The position numbers and the translations under genes are program-made. From Acididesulfobacillus acetoxydans (GTDB lineage: Bacteria > Bacillota > Desulfitobacteriia > Desulfitobacteriales > Desulfitobacteriaceae), in NCBI RefSeq assembly GCF_902729405.1, contig NZ_LR746496.1, forward strand, positions 3,038,001-3,102,000: 64,000 nt of DNA. The letters run 5' to 3'. Every line of letters starts with the position of its first letter. Positions within the stretch are counted from its first letter, which is position 1. Below, piece by piece: positions 42,448-51,535 of this stretch. Below the pieces are notes generated by a model. The model searched no databases, was not told the origin of the DNA, and worked only from the letters and a program-made list of their open reading frames with translations.

Positions 42448-42891
42448 ATGTTTGGCCTTACACCTTATCGCCGCGGCGCGATCCAAGTACCGGAAAATCT
42501 CCTCCCTGTAGAAAGCCTTTTTGCCAATTTCTTCAGCGACCCCTTCTTCTCAAGCATCCCTTGGGGAATGAGCGGGATGAAAGTCGACATTAAGGACACG
42601 GAAAAAGCCTATGTACTGGAAGCGGATATTCCGGGCATTAAGAAAGAAGATTTGCGTCTTGAATTCGATAACGGCTGCTTGAGCATTGCCGTAGAGCGCG
42701 CTGAAGACACAAAATCCGAGCAAGACAAGTACTTGCGTCAAGAGCGCCGCTTCACCTCGGCAGCGCGGACCTTCGCCTTTGACGATGTCGAGCCCGAGCA
42801 AATCAGTGCTCATTACGAAAACGGAGTTCTCCGGGTTACCCTGCCGAAGAAAGACGTTTCCGCCAAAGCGCAGCAGATTCAGATATCCTGA
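42448..42891 (+). CDS. Hsp20 family small heat-shock protein
   Basis: 147 residues with an alpha-crystallin domain: MKVDIKDTEKAYVLEADIPGIKKEDLRLEF, then SAARTFAFDDVEPEQISAHYENGVLRVTLPKK, the last being the A-x-x-x-n-GVL signature. It binds unfolding proteins without ATP. The ATG at 42448 is chosen because GGAGGTGG lies seven bases upstream; an in-frame GTG at 42439 overlaps that site. Two CtsR-like boxes suggest heat-shock control. A strong terminator follows. Confidence 0.94.
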   Translation: MFGLTPYRRGAIQVPENLLPVESLFANFFSDPFFSSIPWGMSGMKVDIKDTEKAYVLEADIPGIKKEDLRLEFDNGCLSIAVERAEDTKSEQDKYLRQERRFTSAARTFAFDDVEPEQISAHYENGVLRVTLPKKDVSAKAQQIQIS

Positions 42892-43039
42892 CCACACCCG
42901 GCATGTCTGCCCGTCGTTCAGGCCGCTGACCGGAACTTGCCTTTCGGGGGCTCCCAGGCCGGATCACGTTTTAGCGCCTGGTACCGCGCGCAGCTTAAGA
43001 CAGTCTGGCGAACCGTTTCGGTTGCGAGACTGACGCTAA

Positions 43040-43080
43040 AACCCTACCGGCCTCTGGCCGGTAGGGTTAAACGTTTTTAA
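43040..43080 (+). terminator. Terminator after hsp20
   Basis: AACCCTACCGGCC pairs with GGCCGGTAGGGTT (13 bp) around TCT, followed by AAACGTTTTT. It lies 150 bases after hsp20 and could also end the convergent opp operon. Confidence 0.8.
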
Positions 43081-43179
43081 AAAAGTTTTTTAACGTCAGC
43101 CCTTGTTTGATTACCCGGGAAACTTACCGTCATTTTCGCCAGCCGGGGTTTAACTTGCCCGGTCGCCGCCCTCTCTGCC

Positions 43180-44199
43180 TTATTTAGCCAAGTGACACGC
43201 TGCCAGGTGACCGTTGCCCAGATCCTTTAGAGCCGGGACCTCCCGGCTGCAGACCTCCTGAGCGAACCTGCAGCGGGTGTGAAAATGGCAGCCCGCCGGC
43301 GGGTTGATGGGACTTGGCACATCTCCCTGAAGGAGGATGCGCTGCTTTTTCATCCCGCTGACCTGCGGCTCCGGAATGGCGGACAGCAGGGCCTGGGTGT
43401 AGGGATGCTTGGGCTCAGCGTAAAGCGCACTTGAGACCGCGACCTCAACGATTCTTCCCAAGTACATCACCGCCACCCGATCGCTGATGTGCTTGACCAC
43501 GCTCAGGTCGTGAGCAATAAAAATATACGAAAGATGCAGTTCGTTTTGCAGATCCTCCAGCAGGTTTATGATCTGAGCCTGGATGGAAACGTCAAGGGCC
43601 GATACCGGCTCATCGCAGATGACCAGCTCCGGCTCGACAGCCAAGGCCCGTGCCACCCCGATCCTCTGGCGTTGACCCCCCGAAAATTCGTGCGGATAGC
43701 GTTTAGCGTGTTTGCGGTTCAAACCGACCAGATCCAGCAGTTCATAAACTCGCTTGTCCACACCTTTCCCTTCAGCCAAGTGATGAATCTTGATAGGTTC
43801 GGAAATGATATCATAAACCAGCATCCTAGGATTTAAGGAAGAGTACGGATCCTGGAAAATAATCTGCATCTCCCGGCGAAAAGGACGCATGCCCCGGGGC
43901 GATAACTTTTCCAGGTGCTGTCCCTTGTAAATGATTTCTCCGCTCGTCGGTTCGGTCAATTTCAGGATACTTCTCCCGGTTGTCGTTTTGCCGCAGCCGC
44001 TCTCCCCGACCAAACCCAGCGTTTCACCGGGGAACACCCGGAAACTCACGCCGTCCACAGCCTTAACCTGACCCACAACTTGCTGGAGCACGCCTTTCTT
44101 GACCGGAAAGTACTGTTTTAAATTCCGTACATCCAGGAGGACATTTTCTCCGTCCTTTTTTGCCTTGCCCTCGCTTTTATCCTCGATCGAAATAGCCAT
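43180..44199 (-). CDS. oppF: Oligopeptide ABC transporter ATP-binding protein OppF
   Basis: 339 residues: Walker [16 protein letters not shown], the ABC signature [17 protein letters not shown], Walker [20 protein letters not shown]. The C-terminal oligopeptide-type extension holds a Cys-rich cluster ([15 protein letters not shown]). It is one of the two ATPases that drive peptide import. It follows oppD by 12 bases and ends the operon. Confidence 0.93.
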   Translation of the reverse strand: MAISIEDKSEGKAKKDGENVLLDVRNLKQYFPVKKGVLQQVVGQVKAVDGVSFRVFPGETLGLVGESGCGKTTTGRSILKLTEPTSGEIIYKGQHLEKLSPRGMRPFRREMQIIFQDPYSSLNPRMLVYDIISEPIKIHHLAEGKGVDKRVYELLDLVGLNRKHAKRYPHEFSGGQRQRIGVARALAVEPELVICDEPVSALDVSIQAQIINLLEDLQNELHLSYIFIAHDLSVVKHISDRVAVMYLGRIVEVAVSSALYAEPKHPYTQALLSAIPEPQVSGMKKQRILLQGDVPSPINPPAGCHFHTRCRFAQEVCSREVPALKDLGNGHLAACHLAK

Positions 44200-44211
44200 C
44201 TCTTTCTCCCC

Positions 44212-45189
44212 CTATGCCTCATAAAGGTGGCAGCGCACGAAATGCCCCGGGTTCAGCCACTTTCCGGCTGGTTCCTGTCGCTCGCAAACGGGCTTTTTAT
44301 GGGGACAGCGCGGCGCGAAGGCGCAGCCCTCCGGCAGATTGCCCAGGTCCGGCGGCATGCCGTCAATAGGGGTCAGCCGCTGCTTCTCCGAGGCATTCAG
44401 CTTCGGCAGGGAAGACAAAAGGCCCCAGGTATACGGATGTTTGGGCTGTTCCAAAACAGTCGTGACATCAGAGTACTCCACTGGCTGTCCGGCATACATG
44501 ACCATTACATTTTTGCATACTTCGGCGACCACTCCCAGGTCATGCGTGATCATGATCGTGGCCGTCTCAAAATCTTTCTGCAGCAAACGGATCAGATCCA
44601 GGATCTGTGCCTGAATCGTTACATCCAGGGCGGTGGTCGGCTCGTCCGCGATCAGCACCTTGGGGTTACAGGAGAGTGCGATGGCGATCATCACTCTCTG
44701 TCTCATTCCGCCCGACATCTCGTGCGGAAAGCGCCGGATCCTGTCCTCGGCCTCGGGAATACCGACCTTTTTCAGCATCTCCAGGGCCACATTCCAGCCC
44801 TCTTTTCTCTTCACCTTACGGTGGAGTACAACCGCTTCGGCGATTTGCTCCCCGACTCGGAGGACGGGATTGAGGGAGGTCATCGGATCCTGGAAGATCA
44901 TGGCAATATCATTGCCCCTGATTTTCTCCAATTCCTTGCGGCTCTTCTTCAGCAGATTCTGGCCTTGAAGCAGGATCTCACCTGAGACGACCTTGCCGGG
45001 CGGCTTAATCAAGCCCATGACCGAAAGGGCAGTGATGCTCTTGCCCGAACCGGACTCGCCCACAACCCCGAGAGACTGCCCTTTTTCCAAGCGAAAATTA
45101 ACGCCGTTCACGGCTTTGACGATTCCGGCCTCCGTGTAAAAGTAGGTGCGTAAGTCCTTGACTTCTAAAATAGGTTCCGCCACCTTCAC
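44212..45189 (-). CDS. oppD: Oligopeptide ABC transporter ATP-binding protein OppD
   Basis: 325 residues: Walker A GESGSGKSITALSVMG, IFQDPMTSLNPVLRVGEQI, signature HEMSGGMRQRVMIAIAL, Walker B VLIADEPTTALDVTIQAQI, and a Cys cluster GCAFAPRCPHKKPVC. It is the second ATPase of the peptide importer. The start ATG is at 45189, with GGAGG upstream, 115 bases after oppB. Confidence 0.93.
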   Translation of the reverse strand: MKVAEPILEVKDLRTYFYTEAGIVKAVNGVNFRLEKGQSLGVVGESGSGKSITALSVMGLIKPPGKVVSGEILLQGQNLLKKSRKELEKIRGNDIAMIFQDPMTSLNPVLRVGEQIAEAVVLHRKVKRKEGWNVALEMLKKVGIPEAEDRIRRFPHEMSGGMRQRVMIAIALSCNPKVLIADEPTTALDVTIQAQILDLIRLLQKDFETATIMITHDLGVVAEVCKNVMVMYAGQPVEYSDVTTVLEQPKHPYTWGLLSSLPKLNASEKQRLTPIDGMPPDLGNLPEGCAFAPRCPHKKPVCERQEPAGKWLNPGHFVRCHLYEA

Positions 45190-45304
45190 TCCTCCTAATC
45201 TCTCTCATAGCGACAAAGGCGCAGACTCGACGCCGGCCGCTGCGAACCAGCAACGGACGAACGCTGTCCGCAGCGGCAGCCGACCCCAGACACTCCTCAA
45301 TGAC

Positions 45305-46222
45305 TCAATACGAAATCCTCGGGTCCACCAGCGCGTAGATAATGTCCACCACAAAATTGGCGATGACAACAGCCACCGCAGCGACCAAGACCACACCCAT
45401 GATCGTCGGCATGTCCTGGTAATTGATCGCCGTCACGGCCATCTGGCCGATCCCGGGCCAGCCGAAGATGCCCTCGGTCACGATTAAGCCTCCCATCAGA
45501 GTTCCCAAATCCATGCCCGCGTAAGTGATAAGCGGAATCACGGAACTGCGGAAGGCGTGTTTTAAAATCACGGTGGACTGTGACAACCCCTTGGCCTCCG
45601 CCGTGCGTACATAATCCGTCCCCAGGACTTCGAGCATACTCGTCCGCACCACCCGGACGTAACCGGCTGCTGAAGCCAAAGAGACGGTCAGCGCAGGCAA
45701 GATAACGTGGCTTATCCCCCCATAACCCCCAATCGGCAGCAGGCTCAGCTTGTAACCAACGATGAAAAGGAGAATGTACCCGATCCAGAAGGTTGGGGCC
45801 GAAGTCCCCACCAAGCTGCTGATGAGTATGACGTGGTCCATAAACTTGCTGCGCTTGATGGCCGCGTAGATACCGGTCGGCACCCCGATTAAGACGTTGA
45901 GAAAAAATACGCTGAAGCCCAAATACATGGTTTTAGGGAAAGCTGTCCGCAACTCGCTGTTTACGGTCTCATTCGTACGGTAAGATATCCCCAGATCACC
46001 GTGCAATAAATTAACGAAATAGTGCTCGAACTGCACGTAGACCGGCTTGTTCAAGTCGTACTTTTCCTCAATCGCTTTAATCACTTCCGGAGACGCTTTG
46101 GGACCGGCGATGGTGCGGGCCGGATTGCCCGGAACGACGAAGTTAATCACAAACGCAATCAAGACAATGAAAAAGAGCGTTATGATCATCCAGAATGTCC
46201 TCCGTATAAGGTAACTGAGCAT
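45305..46222 (-). CDS. oppB: Oligopeptide ABC transporter permease OppB
   Basis: 305 residues with six membrane helices, the usual N-terminal MLSYLIRRTFWMIITLFFIV and the ATPase-contact loop EAKGLSQSTVILKHAFRSSVIPLITY. Its C-terminus is VVDIIYALVDPRISY, typical for OppB/DppB. It lies after oppA behind an intergenic stretch with a hairpin. Confidence 0.93.
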   Translation of the reverse strand: MLSYLIRRTFWMIITLFFIVLIAFVINFVVPGNPARTIAGPKASPEVIKAIEEKYDLNKPVYVQFEHYFVNLLHGDLGISYRTNETVNSELRTAFPKTMYLGFSVFFLNVLIGVPTGIYAAIKRSKFMDHVILISSLVGTSAPTFWIGYILLFIVGYKLSLLPIGGYGGISHVILPALTVSLASAAGYVRVVRTSMLEVLGTDYVRTAEAKGLSQSTVILKHAFRSSVIPLITYAGMDLGTLMGGLIVTEGIFGWPGIGQMAVTAINYQDMPTIMGVVLVAAVAVVIANFVVDIIYALVDPRISY

Positions 46223-46607
46223 GCTATCCCCTCTTTTCAGCCGAACAGCACATTCGGCTCATCTTTATTAAAAACAGCACTTGGTCTGCCCGACCCGGTC
46301 AAGGCGTTTCCGTCTCCAAACACATCTATCCGCACAGTCCTCAGAGGAGCTTTGATCGCTCCATCCGATTTCTGATTATTGACGACTCCCTTTCCCGCTC
46401 CCGGTATCGCCTGATTCCCTGGGCGCCCGCTTCTCTTCCCCGGCTAATCGACCTTCTTGGGGCGGCCTCCCATTCAGCCTGCCGGCACCCTCTACCGGGA
46501 AACGGTGCTCCTAGAGACCTAGGGGCACCGCTCTCTTTCGCAATACCGGGGTTATTCACTCGGTGACCTTAGTCACACCGCAGGCTGCTCACTTACCGGC
46601 CGTTTGC
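46223..46607 (-). other. oppA-oppB intercistronic region with hairpin
   Basis: No gene is seen in 385 bases. CGGTGCTCCTAG (46503-46514) pairs with CTAGGGGCACCG (46519-46530), a 12-bp stem with one G-U and a four-base loop, about 80 bases after the oppA stop. Such a hairpin may protect the oppA message and lower transcription of the genes behind it, giving more binding protein than permease. Confidence 0.6.
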
Positions 46608-48302
46608 TCAGCCTTTAGTGGCGGCTTGCTCGGCCTTCTGGTCGATCCACATAGTCCAATAGTAGAAGTAAGGATAGACGGGATGCAGCTGTGAATTATG
46701 CACCCAAGGTTGAATGAGATAAGCTTCCTTGTCATGATAGAGCGGGACGATCGCCGCGTCATCGAGAATCTGCTTTTCCACCGCCTGATAGCCCGGAATC
46801 GCTTTCTGCAGATCCGTCACACTGGCCAGTTGGTTGAGTTGTTTGTCCACAGCGGGATTGCTGTAGCCCACATTGTTATTGGAAGGAATCTGGTTGCTGT
46901 TGAAGAGAATGTTGAGGAAGTCGTCAGGGTCGGGATAGTCCTGCATCCAGCCCCCGTAAACCATATCTTCCTGTCCTTTCGTCACCACATCCAGGTATTT
47001 CGGGAAAGGAACGCCATCGAGACTGATCTTGATGCCGACCGCCGCCAGCTGAGCTTGGATGTTGGCCGCCAAGACGTCACGGATGTCATTCTTGACATAG
47101 ACCATCGGGTGCACACCGGGAAGCCCGTTGGGGTAGCCGGCTTGCTTAAGGAGTTCCTTGGCCTTGGCCGGATCATACTTGTAACCCGACGGATTCTCCT
47201 GATACCCGGGCATGTTGGGAGGCAGGATGCTCCAGGCTGGGACAATTCTCTTGTTGTAAAGTTTGACTAAAGCATCCTTGTCAATGGCATATTCCATAGC
47301 CTGTCTGACCAGCTTATTGTTCCAAGGCGCTTTCTTGATGTTGCCGCCGATATAGAAGTAGTCATTCTCGACCAGGCTTGTGATATCATTCTTCATGTTC
47401 GGATCGTTCAGTGTGCTTACATAGTCCGAGGTAGGAATCAAGGAGAAATCCTGCTTTTTGTCTTTAAATTTAAGGTAAGCCACGGAATTCCCGTAACCGA
47501 GCGTCCAGGTGATGCCATCCATGTAAGGCAGCTGCCTGCCCTGTGCGTCTTTCAGGAAATAATGGGGATTGCGCACCAGTTTAATGACCTGTCCCTTTTT
47601 CCATTCCTTGAACATGAAGGGACCGGTGCCGATCGGATGCAGAGAGAGATCTCCCTGATTTGGCAAAGCAGAGGTATACTTCTTGTCCACGATGAAGGCA
47701 TAGGGCATAGCCAGGACGTCCAGGAAAGTGCGGGTCGGCTGGGTTAAGTCGAACTCAACCGTATACTTGCCTTTCTCAACCACGCCGGAAACTGTGGCAG
47801 CCTTACCGGCAAAGACATCGTCCATCCCTTTGATCATGGAGAAGTAGGATTCTCCCGGCGAAGCGATACTCTTCGAGGCCTCACGGTTAAAGGAATACAC
47901 AACATCGGCAGCCGTGAAGGGATCGCCGTTCTGGAAGGTGACACCTTGGCGCAGCTGGAAGGTGTAAGTCTTACCTCCGTTCGTGATCGTGGGCAGAGCC
48001 GTCGCCAGATCGGGCACGATCTCTTTGCCGGATTTATCCCACATTACCAAGCCGTCATAGATGTTCTGTTGGATATCGTAGGAATCAGTATCCCCGCAGT
48101 CGGTCGGATCCAGAGATTTGGGATCATACTGTTTCCAGGTGCGGAGCACCCCGCCCATCTGAGGAGTGGCACTGCTGCTCGCTGATTGCTGTTGAGCCTG
48201 TGGGGCAGTGGTTTGGCCACACCCGCTCAAGACAGAGACAATCAACAGGGACGCGGCCAGAACCCCGGCCACCGCTGATTTCTTGGTTCCAAGCTTTTTC
48301 AA
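46608..48302 (-). CDS. oppA: Oligopeptide ABC transporter substrate-binding lipoprotein OppA
   Basis: 564 residues from the TTG at 48302 (behind AGGGGGAAA). A lipoprotein signal peptide ends in SVLSGC, so Cys near residue 27 is lipid-modified. The mature part is a class C binding protein: GGVLRTWKQYDPKSLDPTDC, the family motif VTFQNGDPFTAADVVYSFNR and WKKGQVIKLVRNPHYF. It catches peptides outside the cell. A much longer frame to 48518 lacks these features upstream. It is placed between oppC and oppB. Confidence 0.92.
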   Translation of the reverse strand: MKKLGTKKSAVAGVLAASLLIVSVLSGCGQTTAPQAQQQSASSSATPQMGGVLRTWKQYDPKSLDPTDCGDTDSYDIQQNIYDGLVMWDKSGKEIVPDLATALPTITNGGKTYTFQLRQGVTFQNGDPFTAADVVYSFNREASKSIASPGESYFSMIKGMDDVFAGKAATVSGVVEKGKYTVEFDLTQPTRTFLDVLAMPYAFIVDKKYTSALPNQGDLSLHPIGTGPFMFKEWKKGQVIKLVRNPHYFLKDAQGRQLPYMDGITWTLGYGNSVAYLKFKDKKQDFSLIPTSDYVSTLNDPNMKNDITSLVENDYFYIGGNIKKAPWNNKLVRQAMEYAIDKDALVKLYNKRIVPAWSILPPNMPGYQENPSGYKYDPAKAKELLKQAGYPNGLPGVHPMVYVKNDIRDVLAANIQAQLAAVGIKISLDGVPFPKYLDVVTKGQEDMVYGGWMQDYPDPDDFLNILFNSNQIPSNNNVGYSNPAVDKQLNQLASVTDLQKAIPGYQAVEKQILDDAAIVPLYHDKEAYLIQPWVHNSQLHPVYPYFYYWTMWIDQKAEQAATKG

Positions 48303-48524
48303 TCCTGTTTCCCCCTTATGTTCTTTGAGGCATCGGTACATTGTTAACACGCGTAATATGCGGGCACTATAGTCTTCCGGCCGCTCCCCTCCTTCACTCG
48401 ATTCTTTATGGCTCGTGGCGCAACGGTCCCTCCCTCCGCCGTTCGGTCCCGGACAGGCTTGGCCTCGGCCGGGTGCGCCCACAGGCGCCCGGCACACGGG
48501 TCCCCCGGGGCAGGCCAACCGGGA

Positions 48525-49403
48525 CTAACGCCGCAGATGGGGATCCAGGGCGTCACGCAATCCATCTCCCAGTAAATTGAACCCCAACACAGTAATCAAC
48601 AACAGGATGCCGGGATAGATGACCAGCCAGGGTGCGGACGTAATCCAGGAAGCGCCGGTTTCAATCATCGTTCCCCAACTGGCGGTCGGGGCTTGAATCC
48701 CCAAACCGAGAAAACTCACAGTCGCTTCCCCCATGATAGCCCAGGAGACACCCAGAGCAAAGAGAGCGATAATCGGGGCGATGACGTTGGGTAAAATGTG
48801 CTGGAAAATGATCCGGGGAGTCGACACCCCCAAGGCGCGGGCCGCCTGGACATACTCCATTTCTTTGACACTCAAGACCTGGCCTCGCACGAGCCGGGCA
48901 TACTGAGCCCAGCCGACCAGGACAAAGCCGATGATGATGGATTCCATGCCGGGGGACAAAACCGCCAGCAAGGCAATCATGAGGAGCAGGAAGGGAAAGG
49001 CCAGCACAATGTCCGTCAGGCGCATAACCAGCGTATCCACGAATTTGCCGAAATACCCGGAAATAACGCCCAGGAAAATACCAATCACCGCGTTGAGAGA
49101 ATTAATCACAACCCCTAAGGTTAAAGAAATCCGGGCACCCCAAATCATCCGGCTCAGCAAGTCGCGCCCGTTTTGATCGGTTCCCAGAAGGAAAAAGGAA
49201 CTCGGTCCCACCGGGGCTCCCATTGAAGTCAGTCCCCTGTTCATGTACTGATGGTTCGGATTATGGGGTGCTATGACCGGTGCTAAGACAGCCATCAGAG
49301 TCATCAGCGCAACGATCACCAAACCCGCCATAGCCACCGGATTCTTGCGCAGCCTGCGCCAGGCGTCTCCCCATAATCCCACTGATTTTTTTTCTTCTTC
49401 CAT
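48525..49403 (-). CDS. oppC: Oligopeptide ABC transporter permease OppC
   Basis: 292 residues with six membrane helices; N-terminal WRRLRKNPVAMAGLVIVAL, PVGPSSFFLLGTDQNGRDLLSRMIWGARISL, and the ATPase loop ARALGVSTPRIIFQHILPN, as in OppC/DppC. It is the first gene of the operon, 222 bases before oppA. The start at 49403 lies behind GGAGGGGAA. Confidence 0.93.
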   Translation of the reverse strand: MEEEKKSVGLWGDAWRRLRKNPVAMAGLVIVALMTLMAVLAPVIAPHNPNHQYMNRGLTSMGAPVGPSSFFLLGTDQNGRDLLSRMIWGARISLTLGVVINSLNAVIGIFLGVISGYFGKFVDTLVMRLTDIVLAFPFLLLMIALLAVLSPGMESIIIGFVLVGWAQYARLVRGQVLSVKEMEYVQAARALGVSTPRIIFQHILPNVIAPIIALFALGVSWAIMGEATVSFLGLGIQAPTASWGTMIETGASWITSAPWLVIYPGILLLITVLGFNLLGDGLRDALDPHLRR

Positions 49404-50060
49404 AGTTCCCCTCCGCCCAGTTTCTATTCGCTGATTTTGTCGAATTATTGAGTCTCGTCAAAAATTAACTCTTCCCACGCTTAACCTTATTTCTCCCTGC
49501 CCGACACTTCCCGACGCATTCCGACACTTCCCGAAATACTGCCTTCTCCAACCTAATGATTCCTAATGATTCCGTATACAGTATTATACCGAACTTTGAA
49601 ACATCTTGGCTAGATACAATTGTACTCAATGAACCCCGTTCTGTCCATATGTAAATTCAAATTTTTATTTCTTCGGGTTTCAATTAGAATTCCCTTAAAA
49701 TGGCTGAGATTTCTCTTGGAACTGCTTACCAAAAATATCATAAAATGTGGAAGGATGGGTGGACCCGAACGCAATGGGCAACTCTCCCCGCACAGCGGAT
49801 TTTAAGGTCTCATGTTAAAGCGTTAATGCTATCCAAAATGCCCCGGAAGAAGTTCAGTCCTTGGGTTTTAAGTTTCTCATAATTCAAATTGAAGCATCAA
49901 GGTCATTATCAAGGTCATTAATGTATAAAAACCGATAGCTCGGACTGCGGTGAACAGCTTGGCGGAGGAAATTTCCGGCAAGGATGAATTCTATTGGGCA
50001 AAAATACGAAGACTAAAAATCAACTCGCTTGAGAAAAAAGATCACCTTGCGGAGGGAAAC
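49404..50060. other. Divergent region between oppC and a permease gene
   Basis: The minus strand has a TATAAT at about 49584-49589 that may be the opp promoter -10. Next to oppC is a short imperfect repeat of CCGACACTTCCCGA (about 49500-49535). A 60-codon plus-strand frame at 49700-49882 (MAEISLGTAYQKYHKMW) has no ribosome site and no known relative. I do not call it a gene. Confidence 0.45.
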
Positions 50061-51491
50061 ATGGAAAAGAACAAAAACCGAGCTTTAATCACAAACCCCG
50101 CCCGAAAGACAACAACCCGAGCTCAAGCCCGGGCAAATAAGAACAGTCCCAGAGGTCGGCTTGACGTTTTGGGTCTGACCATGCTGGGGATAGGCGGTGC
50201 CGTCGGCTCCGGCATTTTCGTGGCCAGCGGCATGGCTGTCAACCAAGCCGGACCGGCCATTATCCTGTCATTTATAGTGGGCGGAATCCTCTCGACCTTG
50301 GTCATGATCATGCTGGGAGAAATGAGCGTGCACGAGCCCACCAGCGGCTCCTTCAGCGTTTACGCGGGGGAATATTTAGGCCCGGCTTTAGGCTTTATCT
50401 CCGGCTGGATTTACTGGCTGGCCGGTATTCTGACCTTGTCCACAGAAATGGTGGCGGCCGCTCTAACCGTCCGCTTCTGGCTGCCGGCCTGGCCCGTTTG
50501 GCTCATCAGCCTGATTATTGCCGCCCTTATCATCGGTGTCGGCCTGTTGAATGTGCGGGCTTTTGCCCGGGTCGAAGAAATCCTCTCCTTCATCAAGGTG
50601 GGAGTTCTCCTCATCATCATTATCATGGGGGCCATCATCCTGAGCGACCTCTGGCCCGGCATCAAATCTCCGGGGGTGACCAATTTTCTGGGGCACGGCG
50701 GTCTGTTTCCCCACGGTTTCACCGGAGTCTTGACTTCCCTCCTGCTCGTCCTCTACGCCTACGCCGGGGAACAAGTCATCGGGCCGGCTACCGGTGACAC
50801 CCGCCATCCCGTCAATACCATTCCCGAAGCCATCGGCGCCATCAACATTATCCTGGCCGTCTTATACCTGGGTTCCATCACCGTCCTGGTCGGACTCGTT
50901 CCCTGGGCTCGGGTACCCCAAAAAGCCAGCGGCTTCGTCTTCCTCTTCCGGTATCTGGGTATGTACGCCATCACCGGCATCATCAATGCCGTGATCCTGA
51001 TCGCCATCCTCTCGGCCATGAATTCCAACATGTACGGTGTGCCTCGCATGCTGAAATCCCTGGCCGAGCGCCACGATGCCCCCTCCTTCCTGGCAAAAAA
51101 CAACCGGGCGGACGTTCCGCTTCCGGCTGTTCTCGCGTCCAGCGTTTGTCTGCTGATCGTGGTCGGGGTCTCTTATCTCCTGCCGCAAAACATTTTTGCT
51201 TATATTGCCAGTGCCAGCGGGGTCACCCTCTTGTTAAACTGGCTGATCATAGCCATCACCCATATCCGCTTCCGCCTTAAGACTGCTCACGACCCGAAAA
51301 TTCGGCGACCGAAAGCGAGCGGCTTTCCCTACAAGGCCGCCGCGGCCATCGTTCTCTTGCTCGTGATTCTGGGCACGGCCGCCCTGAGCGTCAACCAGTT
51401 GGTGGGACTGGCGGTGAGCCTCATCCTTACCCTGGTGTTTGCCGGCTTCTATTTTTTTCTTATCCGCAAGCGACATCCCGCCGGAACCTAG
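50061..51491 (+). CDS. APC superfamily amino acid permease
   Basis: 476 residues with about twelve membrane helices: LDVLGLTMLGIGGAVGSGIFVASG at helix 1 and LGEMSVHEPTSGSFSVYAGEYLGPALGFISGWIYW in helices 2-3, as in the amino acid transporter (AAT) subgroup that includes GABA, lysine and proline permeases. The ATG at 50061 stands behind GGAGGGAAAC; a longer frame from 49950 lacks a site. It is unrelated in detail to the permease at 17495. Substrate unknown. Confidence 0.88.
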   Translation: MEKNKNRALITNPARKTTTRAQARANKNSPRGRLDVLGLTMLGIGGAVGSGIFVASGMAVNQAGPAIILSFIVGGILSTLVMIMLGEMSVHEPTSGSFSVYAGEYLGPALGFISGWIYWLAGILTLSTEMVAAALTVRFWLPAWPVWLISLIIAALIIGVGLLNVRAFARVEEILSFIKVGVLLIIIIMGAIILSDLWPGIKSPGVTNFLGHGGLFPHGFTGVLTSLLLVLYAYAGEQVIGPATGDTRHPVNTIPEAIGAINIILAVLYLGSITVLVGLVPWARVPQKASGFVFLFRYLGMYAITGIINAVILIAILSAMNSNMYGVPRMLKSLAERHDAPSFLAKNNRADVPLPAVLASSVCLLIVVGVSYLLPQNIFAYIASASGVTLLLNWLIIAITHIRFRLKTAHDPKIRRPKASGFPYKAAAAIVLLLVILGTAALSVNQLVGLAVSLILTLVFAGFYFFLIRKRHPAGT

Positions 51492-51535
51492 ACTCCGGGG
51501 GCTGGGGCACCCTCCCCTGCTGTTCGCGGGCCTGC

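Noticed and set aside
49700-49882. 60-codon gene upstream of the second APC permease
   Set aside because: No ribosome site and no recognisable family; a short chance frame in an AT-rich gap is more likely.
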